From: Streptomyces bauhiniae
GTDB taxonomy: Bacteria > Actinomycetota > Actinomycetes > Streptomycetales > Streptomycetaceae
DNA length: 64,000 nucleotides
Reading direction: 5' to 3'
Assembly (NCBI RefSeq): GCF_004784475.1
Contig: NZ_SRRT01000001.1
Coordinates: 744,001 to 808,000, forward strand
Below are positions 35,871-45,106 of this stretch, one piece after another; position 1 is the first letter of the stretch; every line of letters begins with the position of its first letter. A program made the translations under genes and the position numbers. The notes below the pieces were generated by a model, which did no database searches, was not told the origin of the DNA, and saw nothing but the letters and a program-made list of their open reading frames with translations.

Positions 35871-36812
35871 CTAGGCCAGCAGCCCCGACGCCTTCCACAG
35901 CCGCCGCCCGGCGCCGCGCAGGACGCCGATCTCGTCCAGGAACTCGGTGAGCCGGCCCGCGCCGGTCTGCATCACCTCGCGCCGGTGCCCGCTGGCCTTC
36001 ACCTGGGCCAGCGCCTCGCGCTTGTCGAGGCCGACGTTGGTGTACACCTCCGGGTTGATGAAGGCGATGGAGAAGACCCGCGCGAACTCGCCGGAGGTGA
36101 CGCGGGTGAACTCCCGCGACCACTTCGGCGCCGTCACCATCTGGCGGCGCAGCTCCTCACGGGCGTACCGGACGTGCCGGGCCTCCTCCACCACGTGGAT
36201 GCGCGTGACGCCCCGGATCAGGGGCTGCACCCGCTCGTCGGGGAAGGTGAGCCGCTGCATCCAGTCCAGCACCTCCTCGCCGAGCAGGGTGGCGGTGAAG
36301 GAGCCGGGGGTGGTGGAGATGGTCTTGAACAGCCGCCCGAGGTTCTGGTGGGCCCGGCTCACCGGGTACCAGGGGGTGCCGCCGCGGGTGACCACGCGGG
36401 CGAACATCTTGGAGTGCCGGCACTCGTCCTCGATCTCGGTGAGGGCGTACCGGACGTGGGCGCTGGTGGCCGGCTTGTCGTAGATGTGCCGGACCAGGAG
36501 CTGCATCAGGATCAGCTCGAACCAGATGCCCAGCGAGGCGAGCGCGGCCGCCTCGTGCCGGGACAGGTCGATGCGCTGCTCCTCGCTCATCTTGTGCCAC
36601 AGGGGGGTGCCGTACAGCGACACCAGCTCCGGGGGCCAGAACCACTTGCCCTCCTCGAAGGGGGCGTCCCAGTCCAGCTCCTTGTCCGGGTCGAAGGAGT
36701 GCTTGGCGGAGGAGACGAGCAGTCGCTCGGCCACCTGCTCCCGGTCCTTGAGCGCGCCCAGCGCGTCGCGCAGCCCGTCGAGCGCGTCCGCTTCCGTCGT
36801 CAGGGTCGTCAT
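35871..36812 (-). CDS. AurF-family diiron oxygenase
   Basis: 313 aa, all-helical. Two diiron-binding motifs are evident: EIEDECRHSKMF and HVVEEARHVRYAREE, as in p-aminobenzoate N-oxygenase AurF relatives. AurF-type enzymes oxidise aryl amines to nitroso or nitro groups, but genomic relatives of this size have diverse or unknown substrates. No biosynthetic cluster surrounds it; its only partner is the TetR gene downstream. The start is the ATG at 36812. Confidence 0.88.
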   Translation of the reverse strand: MTTLTTEADALDGLRDALGALKDREQVAERLLVSSAKHSFDPDKELDWDAPFEEGKWFWPPELVSLYGTPLWHKMSEEQRIDLSRHEAAALASLGIWFELILMQLLVRHIYDKPATSAHVRYALTEIEDECRHSKMFARVVTRGGTPWYPVSRAHQNLGRLFKTISTTPGSFTATLLGEEVLDWMQRLTFPDERVQPLIRGVTRIHVVEEARHVRYAREELRRQMVTAPKWSREFTRVTSGEFARVFSIAFINPEVYTNVGLDKREALAQVKASGHRREVMQTGAGRLTEFLDEIGVLRGAGRRLWKASGLLA

Positions 36813-36933
36813 GGCCTCTAGTCACCTCGTCCAGCCAGGGGTACGTCGTCGTCCGCCTCTTATGAGACTGCGTGTCAGCAAGGGCGTCAATCCCTCGCGC
36901 ACGACTTTTCCCGACGACGGGTCGCCTCCGGCT

Positions 36934-38421
36934 TCAGGAACCGAGCACCGCCCGCATCACATCCCGGGCGATCGGCGCCGCGTCCCCGCCCCCGCTGATC
37001 TCCCCCCGGTCCGCCGAGGCGTCCTCCACCACCACCGCGACCGCCACCGCCGGCTCCGGCGCGCCGTTGGCCTGCGCCCAGGAGACGAACCAGGCGTACG
37101 GCAGCCCGGTGTTGCCGACCCCGTGCTGCGCGGTGCCCGTCTTGCCGCCGACCGTGGCACCCCGGATCGCCCCGTTGCCCCCGGTGCCGCGCTCCACCGC
37201 GTCCCGCATCAGCTCCTTCAGCCGGGACGCCGTCGACGCCCGCATGACCTGCGTCGGCGGATGCGCGCCGCCGCCCGCGACCGTCTCGCCCCCGGCGCGG
37301 GTGGTGCGCTCCACGAGGTACGGCGCCCGCGCCTGCCCGCCGTTCGCCACCGCCGCCGACACCATCGCCATCTGGAGCGGGGTGGCCCGCGTGTTGTACT
37401 GCCCGATGGAGGACAGGCCCAACTGCGCCTTGTCCACCACCGTGTCGAAGGTGGACTCCGCCACCGCGAACGGCACCCGCAGCTTGGTGTCGTTGAAGCC
37501 GAAGGCCCCCGCCGTCGCCGCCATGTCCTTCAGCCCCACGTCCACGCCCAGCTTGGCGAACACCGTGTTGCAGGACCACGCGAACGCCTCCCGCAGCGAG
37601 GCGTCCCGGCACCCGTCGGCCTCGTTGGTCAGCCGGGTCGTGGTCCCGGGCAGCCGGTACGGGTCGGGGGAGTCGGTCGGCGCGTCCAGGTCCGTGATCA
37701 CCCCGGCGTCCAGCGCGGCCGCCGCCGTGACCACCTTGAACGTCGAGCCCGGCGGATAGGTCTGCCGCACCGCCCGGTTCAGCATCGGCTTGTCCGGATC
37801 GGCGTTCAGCCGCTCCCACGCCGCCGACGCGCCCGTACCGTTCCCCGACAGCCGCGCCGGGTCGTACGACGGGGTCGACACCAGCGCCAGCACCTTGCCG
37901 GTGGTCGGCTCGATCGCGGCCACCGCCCCCTTGCGGCCGCCCAGCCCCTGGTACGCGGCCTTCTGCGCCTTGGCGTTCAAGGTGGTGACGACGTTCCCGC
38001 CGGGCGCGCTCGCCTCTTCGTGCCACACCGGGAACCCCGACAGCAGCGGATCGGTGCCGGACAGCAGCCGGTCCTCCGCGTGCTCCAGGAAGGTCGAGCC
38101 GAACCGCTGCGAGGCGAAGCCGGTCACCGGGGCGTACAACGGGCCGTCCAGGTAGGTGCGTTCGTAGCGGAGCTGCTCCCCGGTGTCACGGGAGCCGGTC
38201 ACCGGGGCGCCGCCGACCAGGATGTTCCCGCGCGGCTGCTGGTAACGGGCGATGGCCGAGCGCCGGTTGGCCGGGTTGTCGCCGTACGCGCCGGCCTCGA
38301 CCACCTGCACGCGGGCCGCGTTGGCCAGCAGCGCCAGCAGGAGGAGGCCGCAGAAGACCAGGGCGTGCCGGATGTACGGGGCCATCGGGAGGTTGGCCGG
38401 GGTGTCGCCGGGCCTGCTCAC
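36934..38421 (-). CDS. Class B penicillin-binding protein (transpeptidase)
   Basis: 495 aa. One N-terminal membrane segment (YIRHALVFCGLLLLALLANAA), a dimerisation/pedestal region, and the transpeptidase domain with SxxK (PPGSTFK), SxN (WSCNTVF) and KTG (GKTGTAQHG). This matches PbpA-type class B PBPs. It overlaps the FtsW/RodA gene by 4 bp, and the pair forms a SEDS-PBP peptidoglycan synthase. Confidence 0.95.
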   Translation of the reverse strand: MSRPGDTPANLPMAPYIRHALVFCGLLLLALLANAARVQVVEAGAYGDNPANRRSAIARYQQPRGNILVGGAPVTGSRDTGEQLRYERTYLDGPLYAPVTGFASQRFGSTFLEHAEDRLLSGTDPLLSGFPVWHEEASAPGGNVVTTLNAKAQKAAYQGLGGRKGAVAAIEPTTGKVLALVSTPSYDPARLSGNGTGASAAWERLNADPDKPMLNRAVRQTYPPGSTFKVVTAAAALDAGVITDLDAPTDSPDPYRLPGTTTRLTNEADGCRDASLREAFAWSCNTVFAKLGVDVGLKDMAATAGAFGFNDTKLRVPFAVAESTFDTVVDKAQLGLSSIGQYNTRATPLQMAMVSAAVANGGQARAPYLVERTTRAGGETVAGGGAHPPTQVMRASTASRLKELMRDAVERGTGGNGAIRGATVGGKTGTAQHGVGNTGLPYAWFVSWAQANGAPEPAVAVAVVVEDASADRGEISGGGDAAPIARDVMRAVLGS

Positions 38422-39779
38422 GGGGCCTCCTCGCCGTCGTACTGGCTGCGCGCCGAGTCGCTCACCCGGATCAGCAGGGCCACGATCGCCCAGTTGGTGA
38501 CCACCGAGGAGCCGCCCTGGGCGAGGAACGGCATCGCCATGCCGGTCAGCGGGATCAGCCCGGTCACCCCGCCCGCGATCACGAACACCTGGAGCGCCAG
38601 GATCGACGCGAGACCCACCGCCAGCAGCCGCCCGAACGGCTCCCGCAGGGCGAGCGCGGCCCGGAAGCCCCGCTCCACCAGCAGCGCGTACAGCAGGAAG
38701 ATCGCCGCGAGTCCGGCGAGGCCCAGTTCCTCACCGGCCGTCGCCAGGATGAAGTCCGACTTGGTGGCGAAGCCGATCAGCGTGGAGTGGCCGAGCCCCA
38801 GCCCGGTGCCGGTCATGCCGCCCGCCGCGAAGGCGAACAGCGACTGCGCGAGCTGGTTGGGCCCCTGACCCGCCTCGATGGTGCCGAAGGGGTGCAGCCA
38901 GTCCTCGATCCGGCCGTGCACATGCGGCTCCAGATGCCCCACCGCCCACGCGCCGAGCACCGCCAGCACCAGCCCCACCGCGATCCAGCCGGTCCGCCCG
39001 GTCGCCACGTACAGCAGGACCACGAAGAGGCCGAAGAACAGCAGCGAGGTGCCGAGGTCCCGCTCCAGCACCAGCACCCCGACGCTCAGCAGCCAGATCG
39101 TCACGATCGGCCCGAGCACCCGCCCGGTCGGGAACTGCAGCCGCCAGAGCCGCCGCCCGGTGTACGCCAGCGCGCTGCGGTTCGCGGCCAGATACGCGGC
39201 GAAGAACACCGCCAGCAGCACCTTCGCGAACTCGCCCGGCTGGATGGAGAACCCGGCGATCCTGATCCAGATCCGGGCGCCGTTGACCGCCGGGAACAGG
39301 ATCGGCAGCAGCAACAGCACCAGCGCCGCCGCCACGCACACGTACGAGTACCGCTGGAGCACCCGGTGGTCGCGCAGCACCAGCACCACCACGATGAACA
39401 GCCCCACCCCGAGCGTCGACCACACCAACTGCGCCGGGGCCGCCCGGTCGGCCGGGGTCTGGAGGTCGAGGCGGTAGATCAGCACCAGCCCGAGCCCGTT
39501 CAGCAGCACCGCGATGGGCAGCGGCAGCGGATCGGCGTACGGCGCCCGCAGCCGCACCGCGATGTGCGCCAGCAGCGCGAGACCGCCGAGCCCGGCCCCG
39601 TACCCCGCCGCGCCGGGCGGTACGGCGCCGGTGCGGGCCAGACCGACCGCGCAGTAGCCGTACACCGACAGCAGCACGGCCAGCACGATCAGGGCCAGCT
39701 CGACCCCGCGCCGCCGGGGCAGCCGGGGGCGCGGGGTCGCGGTGCGGGAGGCGGGCGGCGCGGTCCCGGCCTGGGTCAT
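38418..39779 (-). CDS. FtsW/RodA/SpoVE (SEDS) glycosyltransferase
   Basis: 453 aa with about 12 membrane helices. SEDS motifs include GARIWIRIAGFSIQPGEFAKVLL, the acidic residue region TSLLFFGLF and FATKSDFILATAGEELGL. It polymerises lipid II with the adjacent PBP. In S. coelicolor such pairs occur near a PP2C/FHA region; here the partner is only the PBP. The N-terminus is an Ala/Pro/Arg cytosolic tail. Confidence 0.95.
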   Translation of the reverse strand: MTQAGTAPPASRTATPRPRLPRRRGVELALIVLAVLLSVYGYCAVGLARTGAVPPGAAGYGAGLGGLALLAHIAVRLRAPYADPLPLPIAVLLNGLGLVLIYRLDLQTPADRAAPAQLVWSTLGVGLFIVVVLVLRDHRVLQRYSYVCVAAALVLLLLPILFPAVNGARIWIRIAGFSIQPGEFAKVLLAVFFAAYLAANRSALAYTGRRLWRLQFPTGRVLGPIVTIWLLSVGVLVLERDLGTSLLFFGLFVVLLYVATGRTGWIAVGLVLAVLGAWAVGHLEPHVHGRIEDWLHPFGTIEAGQGPNQLAQSLFAFAAGGMTGTGLGLGHSTLIGFATKSDFILATAGEELGLAGLAAIFLLYALLVERGFRAALALREPFGRLLAVGLASILALQVFVIAGGVTGLIPLTGMAMPFLAQGGSSVVTNWAIVALLIRVSDSARSQYDGEEAP

Positions 39780-39804
39780 CGGCGGGAGTTCCGCTGGCGG
39801 GAGG

Positions 39805-40215
39805 TCAGCACCAGCGGGGGGCGGGCCCGACGTTGCCGATGTACCGGGCCGAGGCCCACGCCCAGGTGCCGTCGGTCAGCAGGTACCAGAGCGGGTTGGT
39901 GCCGACCCGGTCGCCGTTCACCTTGCAGTAGATCGACACGTGCTCGCCCTGCTCCGCGAAGCGGACGCGGCGGGTGCCGCGGTCGGGGCGGTCGTGCAGC
40001 CAGATGCCGCCCTTGGCGGTCACCACACCCTCGTACCGGCGCGGGTCGCGGTCGCCGCGCCCGCCCGCGTGCCCGTCGGGGCCGCCCTCCTGCTGAGCGG
40101 CCGGCGCACCCCCGGCCGGGCCGTCCGCGGCACCGGCGGGCACCGCCCCGCCGAACAGCACGCCCGTCACGGCCGCCAGAGCCAGACCGTGGAAGAGGAC
40201 GGAACGCAGGGACAT
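39805..40215 (-). CDS. Small secreted SH3-like protein
   Basis: 136 aa from ATG 40215 (GGAGGT at -9). Signal peptide (LFHGLALAAVTGVLFGGAVPAGA), a Gly/Asp-rich linker, then a small beta domain (GGIWLHDRPDRGTRRVRF, HVSIYCKVNGDRV, WYLLTDGTWAWASARYI) with a conserved Cys pair, similar to bacterial SH3-type proteins. It is possibly a wall-associated adaptor. It follows the ftsW/pbp gene order on the same strand. Confidence 0.75.
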   Translation of the reverse strand: MSLRSVLFHGLALAAVTGVLFGGAVPAGAADGPAGGAPAAQQEGGPDGHAGGRGDRDPRRYEGVVTAKGGIWLHDRPDRGTRRVRFAEQGEHVSIYCKVNGDRVGTNPLWYLLTDGTWAWASARYIGNVGPAPRWC

Positions 40216-40359
40216 GGGAGACCTCCGAAAGCGGACGGAACTGACTAACCGCCACATTAGGAGCCGTGGAGCGCGGTGGCGCGGCGCAGTGGGCCATCGG
40301 GGAGGAGGTGCTTGCTCCCTTCGGGGCGGACTGCTCCCATGGACGGGGGTGATGGTGCG

Positions 40360-41133
40360 ATGAGCGGACTGCGGGTGGTGCCGAGCCGGGGGCGGCTGTA
40401 CGTGTGTGACGCGGGCGGGGGCGGGGTCGCCTGGTACGACCGGGGGAGCGGCCGGGTCAGCCTGCTCGTCGCCGAGCGGGAGCGGGACGTGCTCGACGCG
40501 CTCAAGCCCTTCCTCACCGGCCCGGTGACCCTCGGCCCGCCCCTGCTCCCCGACGCCACCGAACTCGCCCGGCTGACCCTGCCTCCGGACGACGACCTCG
40601 CCCCGAACCGTCCGGGCGAGGCCCTGCTGGTCGCCCTGGACCGCGACCCCGCCCCCAAGTTCCGTGCCGACCCGCGCCGCCGCGCGCTCCTCGCGGAACA
40701 GGTCGTGGGCGCCGCCCTGGAGCAACTGGAGGGGGCGGGCTGCCGCACGCTGCACTCCGTACCGCTCCCCGGTGGCGGCCGCATCCCGCACCTGCTCGTC
40801 GGCCCGGCCGGCCTCTTCGCCGTCGGCGCGCTGTACGCCCGCGGGCGCCGGGTGCGGGTCTCCGGCCCGCTGGTCGCGGTGGGCCGCCGCGCGCCCGAAC
40901 CGCTGCCACGCCGGCTGCGGGCCGACGCCGAGCGGGCCGCGTACGCCCTGACGGCCGGGGTCGGCCCGGTGCTGGTCGTGGTCGGCCCGGCCGAGGTGAG
41001 CGCCGAGGGTCTGCGGGTGCTGCGGGAGACGGAGCTGCCGGGGCTCGCCCGTCCGGGTGCCGTACTGCGGCCCTCGGAGGTGGAGGCGCTGTACGCGCGG
41101 GCGCGGGACCGGCGGACGTGGGCGGTGCTGTGA
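40360..41133 (+). CDS. NERD-like domain protein
   Basis: 257 aa from ATG 40360. Residues 100-200 resemble the NERD (nuclease-related) fold: LAEQVVGAALEQL, then HSVPLPGGGRIPHLLVGPAGLFAVGALYARGR. The acidic and Lys positions of the active-site pattern appear replaced (IPHLLVG for the usual IDHLLVG), so it may be catalytically inactive. The rest is unassigned. Confidence 0.6.
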   Translation: MSGLRVVPSRGRLYVCDAGGGGVAWYDRGSGRVSLLVAERERDVLDALKPFLTGPVTLGPPLLPDATELARLTLPPDDDLAPNRPGEALLVALDRDPAPKFRADPRRRALLAEQVVGAALEQLEGAGCRTLHSVPLPGGGRIPHLLVGPAGLFAVGALYARGRRVRVSGPLVAVGRRAPEPLPRRLRADAERAAYALTAGVGPVLVVVGPAEVSAEGLRVLRETELPGLARPGAVLRPSEVEALYARARDRRTWAVL

Positions 41134-42015
41134 CTACGGCAGCGGTGCCGCCCGCTTCGGGTCCAGGAGGCCCGCGAGGAGATCCCCGTACCGCTCCACC
41201 CTGGGCGCGACGTCCTCGGGCAGGAACGTCAGCTCGGCCGGGTCGCGGCAGTCCTCGACCTCGTCCCAGGTGACGGGCGTGGAGACGGTGGGGGTGCTGC
41301 GGGCGCGCACGGTGTAGGGGGCGGCGGTGGTCTTGCGGGCGGCGTTCTGGCTCCAGTCGACGAACACCTTGCCGGGCCTGAGGCTCCGGGTCATCCGGTG
41401 CAGCACCAGCCCCGGCATCGCCCGCTCCGCCTCCTTCGCGAGCGCCTTGGCGTAGTCGCTCGCCTCGGCCGAGGACCCGCCCCGCACCGACGCCAGCAGG
41501 TGCAGCCCCTTGGACCCGGCGGTCTTGGCGTACGCCTCGATGCCGTCCGCCGCGAGCCGCTCCCGCAGCCACAGGGCGACCTCGCAGCAGTGGACGACGG
41601 TCGCGGGCGCGCCGGGGTCGAGGTCGAACACCAGCCGGTCGGCCTCGTCCGGGCTCTGGACCAGCCACTGGTGGGTGTGGAACTCGGTCACCAGGTTCGC
41701 CGCCCACATCAGGCTCGGCAGGTCCTGGACCACCACCATCCGGGCCGCGCCCGCCGAACGGGGCACCTCGGCGGTCGTGACCCAGTCGGGCGTACCCGGC
41801 GGCACGTTCTTGGTGAAGAACACCTCCCCGCCGGGCCCGTCCGGATACCGCAGCAGGGACACCGCCCGGTCCCGCAGATGCGGCAGCAGCACCCCGGCGG
41901 CGGTGGCGTAGTAGTGCAGCAGCTCGCCCTTGGTGAAGCCGGTCTCCGGGTACAGCACCTTCTCCAGATTGCTGAGCGAGACCCGCCGCCCCTCCACCTC
42001 CGTCACTGGCGTCAT
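41134..42015 (-). CDS. LigD-type DNA repair polymerase (NHEJ)
   Basis: 293 aa. Archaeo-eukaryotic primase/polymerase fold with the catalytic LVFDLDPG motif and KTAGSKGLHL. This is the polymerase domain of LigD without attached ligase or phosphoesterase parts. Non-homologous end joining in Streptomyces uses separate polymerase and Ku genes, consistent with the divergent ku. It fills gaps at break ends. Confidence 0.93.
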   Translation of the reverse strand: MTPVTEVEGRRVSLSNLEKVLYPETGFTKGELLHYYATAAGVLLPHLRDRAVSLLRYPDGPGGEVFFTKNVPPGTPDWVTTAEVPRSAGAARMVVVQDLPSLMWAANLVTEFHTHQWLVQSPDEADRLVFDLDPGAPATVVHCCEVALWLRERLAADGIEAYAKTAGSKGLHLLASVRGGSSAEASDYAKALAKEAERAMPGLVLHRMTRSLRPGKVFVDWSQNAARKTTAAPYTVRARSTPTVSTPVTWDEVEDCRDPAELTFLPEDVAPRVERYGDLLAGLLDPKRAAPLP

Positions 42016-42024
42016 AGGATGACA

Positions 42025-42056
42025 ATCCCAGAAACGGGATGAATCGGATAAACCGA
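42025..42056. promoter_or_regulatory. Two dyads between LigD-polymerase and ku
   Basis: The 65-bp divergent spacer holds ATCCC-N6-GGGAT (42025-42040) and TCGG-N5-CCGA (42044-42056) in an AT-richer setting. They could be operator or promoter elements for the pair; the short dyads may also be chance. Confidence 0.35.
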
Positions 42057-42080
42057 CACTGTGTGGAAGGGACCCGGCAC

Positions 42081-43112
42081 GTGCGATCCATATGGAACGG
42101 CGCCATCTCCTTCGGCCTCGTCAGCATCCCCATCAAGCTGGTGAACGCCACCGAGAGCCACGCGGTCTCCTTCCGCCAGGTCCACACCGAGGACAACGGC
42201 CGCATCCGCTACCGCAAGGTCTGCGAACTGGAGGACCGCGAGGTCACCCAGTCCGAGATCGGCAAGGCGTACGAGGGCGCCGACGGCGAGATGATCCCGA
42301 TCACCGAGGACGACCTCTCCCACCTTCCGCTGCCCACCGCCCGCACGATCGAGATCGTCGCCTTCGTCCCGGCCGACCGCATCGACCCGCTCCAGATGGA
42401 CGCCGCGTACTACATCGCCGCCGCCGGAGCGCCGGCCGCCAAGCCGTACACCCTGCTGCGCGAGGCCCTCAAGCGCAGCCACAAGGTCGCCATCGCCAAG
42501 TTCGCGCTGCGCGGGCGGGAGCGGCTGGGGATGCTGCGCGTGGTCGGCGACGTCATCGTCCTGCACGGCCTGCTCTGGCCCGACGAGGTACGCGCCCCCG
42601 AGGGCGTCGCCCCCGACGTGGACGTCACCGTCCGCGACCAGGAGCTGGACCTCGCCGACGCCCTCATGGACACCCTCGGCGAGGTCGACCTCAACGACCT
42701 CCACGACGAGTACCGCGAGGCCGTCGAGGAGGTCATCGCCGCCAAGGCCGCCGGCGAGACCCCACCCGAGGCCCCCGCCCCCTCCGACGGCGGCAAGGTC
42801 CTCGACCTCATGGCCGCGCTGGAGAAGAGCGTCCGCGAGGCCCGCGAGTCGCGGGGCGGCGAGGGCGAGGCGGAGGTCCGCGACCTCCACGGCCGGGGCA
42901 CGCCGAAGGAGACGGGGGCGCGGAAGTCCACCTCCAAGACGGCGGCGAAGAAGACGACGAGCGCGCGGAAGTCGACGTCCAAGGCGGGGGAGTCGAAGGC
43001 GGCGGCGAAGAAGACGGCGTCCAAGTCGACGTCGAAGGCGACGGAGAAGAAGCCTGCGGCGAAGAAGGCACCGGCGAAGAAGAAGGCGGCTGCGGGGAAG
43101 CGGTCGGCTTGA
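42081..43112 (+). CDS. ku: Ku DNA end-binding protein
   Basis: 343 aa, GTG start at 42081 (VRSIWNGAISFGLVSIPIKLV). The Ku core runs to about residue 255, with the ring-forming sequence VCELEDREV, MDAAYYIAAAG and ALMDTLGEVDL. The C-terminal 85 residues are a Lys/Ala/Ser/Thr-rich tail with repeated AAKKT-like units. Streptomyces Ku proteins often carry such basic tails, likely for DNA interaction. It is divergent from the polymerase gene. Confidence 0.96.
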   Translation: MRSIWNGAISFGLVSIPIKLVNATESHAVSFRQVHTEDNGRIRYRKVCELEDREVTQSEIGKAYEGADGEMIPITEDDLSHLPLPTARTIEIVAFVPADRIDPLQMDAAYYIAAAGAPAAKPYTLLREALKRSHKVAIAKFALRGRERLGMLRVVGDVIVLHGLLWPDEVRAPEGVAPDVDVTVRDQELDLADALMDTLGEVDLNDLHDEYREAVEEVIAAKAAGETPPEAPAPSDGGKVLDLMAALEKSVREARESRGGEGEAEVRDLHGRGTPKETGARKSTSKTAAKKTTSARKSTSKAGESKAAAKKTASKSTSKATEKKPAAKKAPAKKKAAAGKRSA

Positions 43113-43250
43113 GGGGGTGGGGCTGGCGGGGCGCCGCACCACCACGACCGGCGTCAGTCACGTACCCAGGGTCGCCGCCCGCGCACGCCCCCGCATCCCG
43201 TACCTCGGATTCACCTCCCCGAACGGCGCGCCCTCAGGCACGATGAACGT

Positions 43251-44318
43251 GTGACATACGTGGTGACCGTGGCGATGGCCCCGCCCCAGGGGGCTCCGGA
43301 ACTCGACGCGCTGCGCCGGGAGGGAGTGGTCTTCCTGCTGCGCAAGGGCTTCGACTCGCTGGAGGCGGTCGAGGGCCCGGACGGCATGGAGGTCGACCTG
43401 CTGGACGACGTGATCGCCGCCCATCCCGGCGGGGCCCTGCTGAAGCTGTTCGTGGACGCCCCGGCGCTGGAGTTCGCGGAGGACGCGGCGCGGGAGGTGG
43501 TGACGGAGCTGATGGAACGTACCGAGGCGCTGTCCGACTGGCGCCTGACCCGCTGCGCGGTGGAACTGAACTCCGAGCTGCTCCAGGAGAGCCTGGACGC
43601 GGCCGACGGCCCCGACGCCCCGCCGTCCGACCCCGCGGAACGCGCGAGGCGCCACGCGGCGGGCACGACCCCCGCGCCCCCGGACAGCCCCGGCCATTCG
43701 GAGAGCCAGGCGATGCGTACGAGGCTCCGCGAACTGGCCCCGTCGCTGACGGCGTTCACCTTGGAGGCGTTCGGCCACCACGAATCGATGCCGGAGTGCG
43801 AGGTCGGCAGAGAGGCGGCGGAGATAGCGGCGGGCGCCGTGGTCTACGCGATCGACCTCCTGGTGGACGAACTCTTCACCGACCTGGCCGCCTTGGAGGA
43901 CGACGGCCCCACGGTCGCCCGCAGCAACGCGACGTTCATGATCCTGGACGATCTCCCCCCACACCTGGCGGACGCGTACACGGTCCTCTTCACCCGCCGC
44001 CTCACCGTCACCGCGATCACCCTCACGGGCCGCCTGACCCGCCCCCCGTTCGACCACCCCACCTGCCTGGCCGAAGAACTCCTCCTGAAGTCCCTGCTGA
44101 ACCAGGCGGAGGTAACGGCCGACCTCTACAGCCTTCTGTCGGACGAGGTAACCCAGGCCCTCGAAACCTTCGCCACCACCCTCCACCCCCCAACCTCCCC
44201 CCACCCGGCGACCCCTGAGGACCCGGACACCTGGTTCACCCCGTACACCCCGGTCTCGCCGGTGCATCCGTACGCGGCGAACGAGAACGAGGAGACGGTG
44301 GTGGAGTTGCCGGAGTGA
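43251..44318 (+). CDS. Conserved hypothetical protein
   Basis: 355 aa from GTG 43251. A hydrophobic beta-like start (TYVVTVAMAPPQ) leads to ELDALRREGVVFLLRKGFDSLEAV, then mainly helical regions; the C-terminus is Pro/Thr-rich. No enzymatic motif is seen. It resembles an unnamed streptomycete family known to me only as hypothetical. Confidence 0.7.
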   Translation: MTYVVTVAMAPPQGAPELDALRREGVVFLLRKGFDSLEAVEGPDGMEVDLLDDVIAAHPGGALLKLFVDAPALEFAEDAAREVVTELMERTEALSDWRLTRCAVELNSELLQESLDAADGPDAPPSDPAERARRHAAGTTPAPPDSPGHSESQAMRTRLRELAPSLTAFTLEAFGHHESMPECEVGREAAEIAAGAVVYAIDLLVDELFTDLAALEDDGPTVARSNATFMILDDLPPHLADAYTVLFTRRLTVTAITLTGRLTRPPFDHPTCLAEELLLKSLLNQAEVTADLYSLLSDEVTQALETFATTLHPPTSPHPATPEDPDTWFTPYTPVSPVHPYAANENEETVVELPE

Positions 44319-44339
44319 GGGTGTCGCAGGGCTAGTTGA

Positions 44340-44359
44340 GAGTTGAAGTGTCACAACTC
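44340..44359. promoter_or_regulatory. GAGTTG-N8-CAACTC inverted repeat
   Basis: A perfect 6-bp dyad 22 bp after the preceding stop and 87 bp before the DUF3761 gene. It could be an operator or a weak terminator. Confidence 0.3.
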
Positions 44360-44445
44360 CGTCACCATCTGCACGAGTTCCTCACATGTGACGCGTCGGC
44401 GTAGCTAGGTTCATCCCTCACGTACTCGCCTCGGGGGGACCTCTC

Positions 44446-45006
44446 ATGACCTACTACCAGCCGCAGCCACCGTTCCAGCCGCCGCCCGCGCCGACGCGTC
44501 CCGCCCCGAAGTGGGCCCGCAAGCGCTTCGTACTCCCCGCTCTGGGCCTCGCGTTCATCCTGGGCATAGGCAGCGCCGGCGCCGACGCCCAGAACGCGAA
44601 CACCACAAAGTCGGTCTCCAACACCAAGCCCCTCCCAACCGCCACGGCCACGGTCACCGCGACAGCCACGGCAACGGCAACGGAGACGGCGAAGCCGGAG
44701 CCCGCGCCGACGGTGACCAAGACGGTCAAGGTCCGGGTAACGGTCACGGCACACGCCGCGGCGGCGGGTTCAGGAAGCTCAACATCCGGCGGCTCCTCCT
44801 CCAGCGGCGGCACCACCTCATCCGGCGGCGGCTCTGGCTCGTCCGGGGGCGGCTCTGGCTCGTCCGGGGGCTCGAGTTCCTCGGAAGGCTCCACCTCGGG
44901 GGGCGGCGGCGCGACGGCCCTGTGCAACGACGGCTCGTACTCGTACGCCGCCCACCACCAGGGGGCCTGCTCGCATCACGGCGGGGTTGCCGTTTTCTAC
45001 CGTTAG
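44446..45006 (+). CDS. Secreted or membrane-anchored DUF3761 protein
   Basis: 186 aa. A proline-rich cytosolic start, one hydrophobic segment (FVLPALGLAFILGIGSAGADA) usable as a signal or anchor, then a low-complexity Thr/Ala and Ser/Gly linker of about 110 residues. The C-terminal domain has the DUF3761 pattern CNDGSYSYAAHHQGACSHHGGV. The function of DUF3761 is unknown. The flexible linker would display the small Cys/His domain outside the cell. Confidence 0.88.
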   Translation: MTYYQPQPPFQPPPAPTRPAPKWARKRFVLPALGLAFILGIGSAGADAQNANTTKSVSNTKPLPTATATVTATATATATETAKPEPAPTVTKTVKVRVTVTAHAAAAGSGSSTSGGSSSSGGTTSSGGGSGSSGGGSGSSGGSSSSEGSTSGGGGATALCNDGSYSYAAHHQGACSHHGGVAVFYR

Positions 45007-45014
45007 TCGACAGC

Positions 45015-45038
45015 GGACGGGCGTCTGAGTGCCCGTCC
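45015..45038 (+). terminator. Terminator after the DUF3761 gene
   Basis: 8-bp GC stem (GGACGGGC / GCCCGTCC) with an 8-nt loop, 9 bp after the stop codon. Confidence 0.6.
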
Positions 45039-45057
45039 CGGTCCCCACCCACTCCCT

Positions 45058-45106
45058 CATACGCAAAGACTCCGTCGTCAGCGCTTCCGCTGTCGACGAG
45101 GTCTTT
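45058..45106. repeat. Degenerate copy of the tRNA-Arg terminator hairpin
   Basis: A 49-nt segment matching 49207-49255 at about 40 of 49 positions, with partly compensatory stem changes, both starting CATACGC. It may be a left attachment remnant of the island. Confidence 0.55.
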
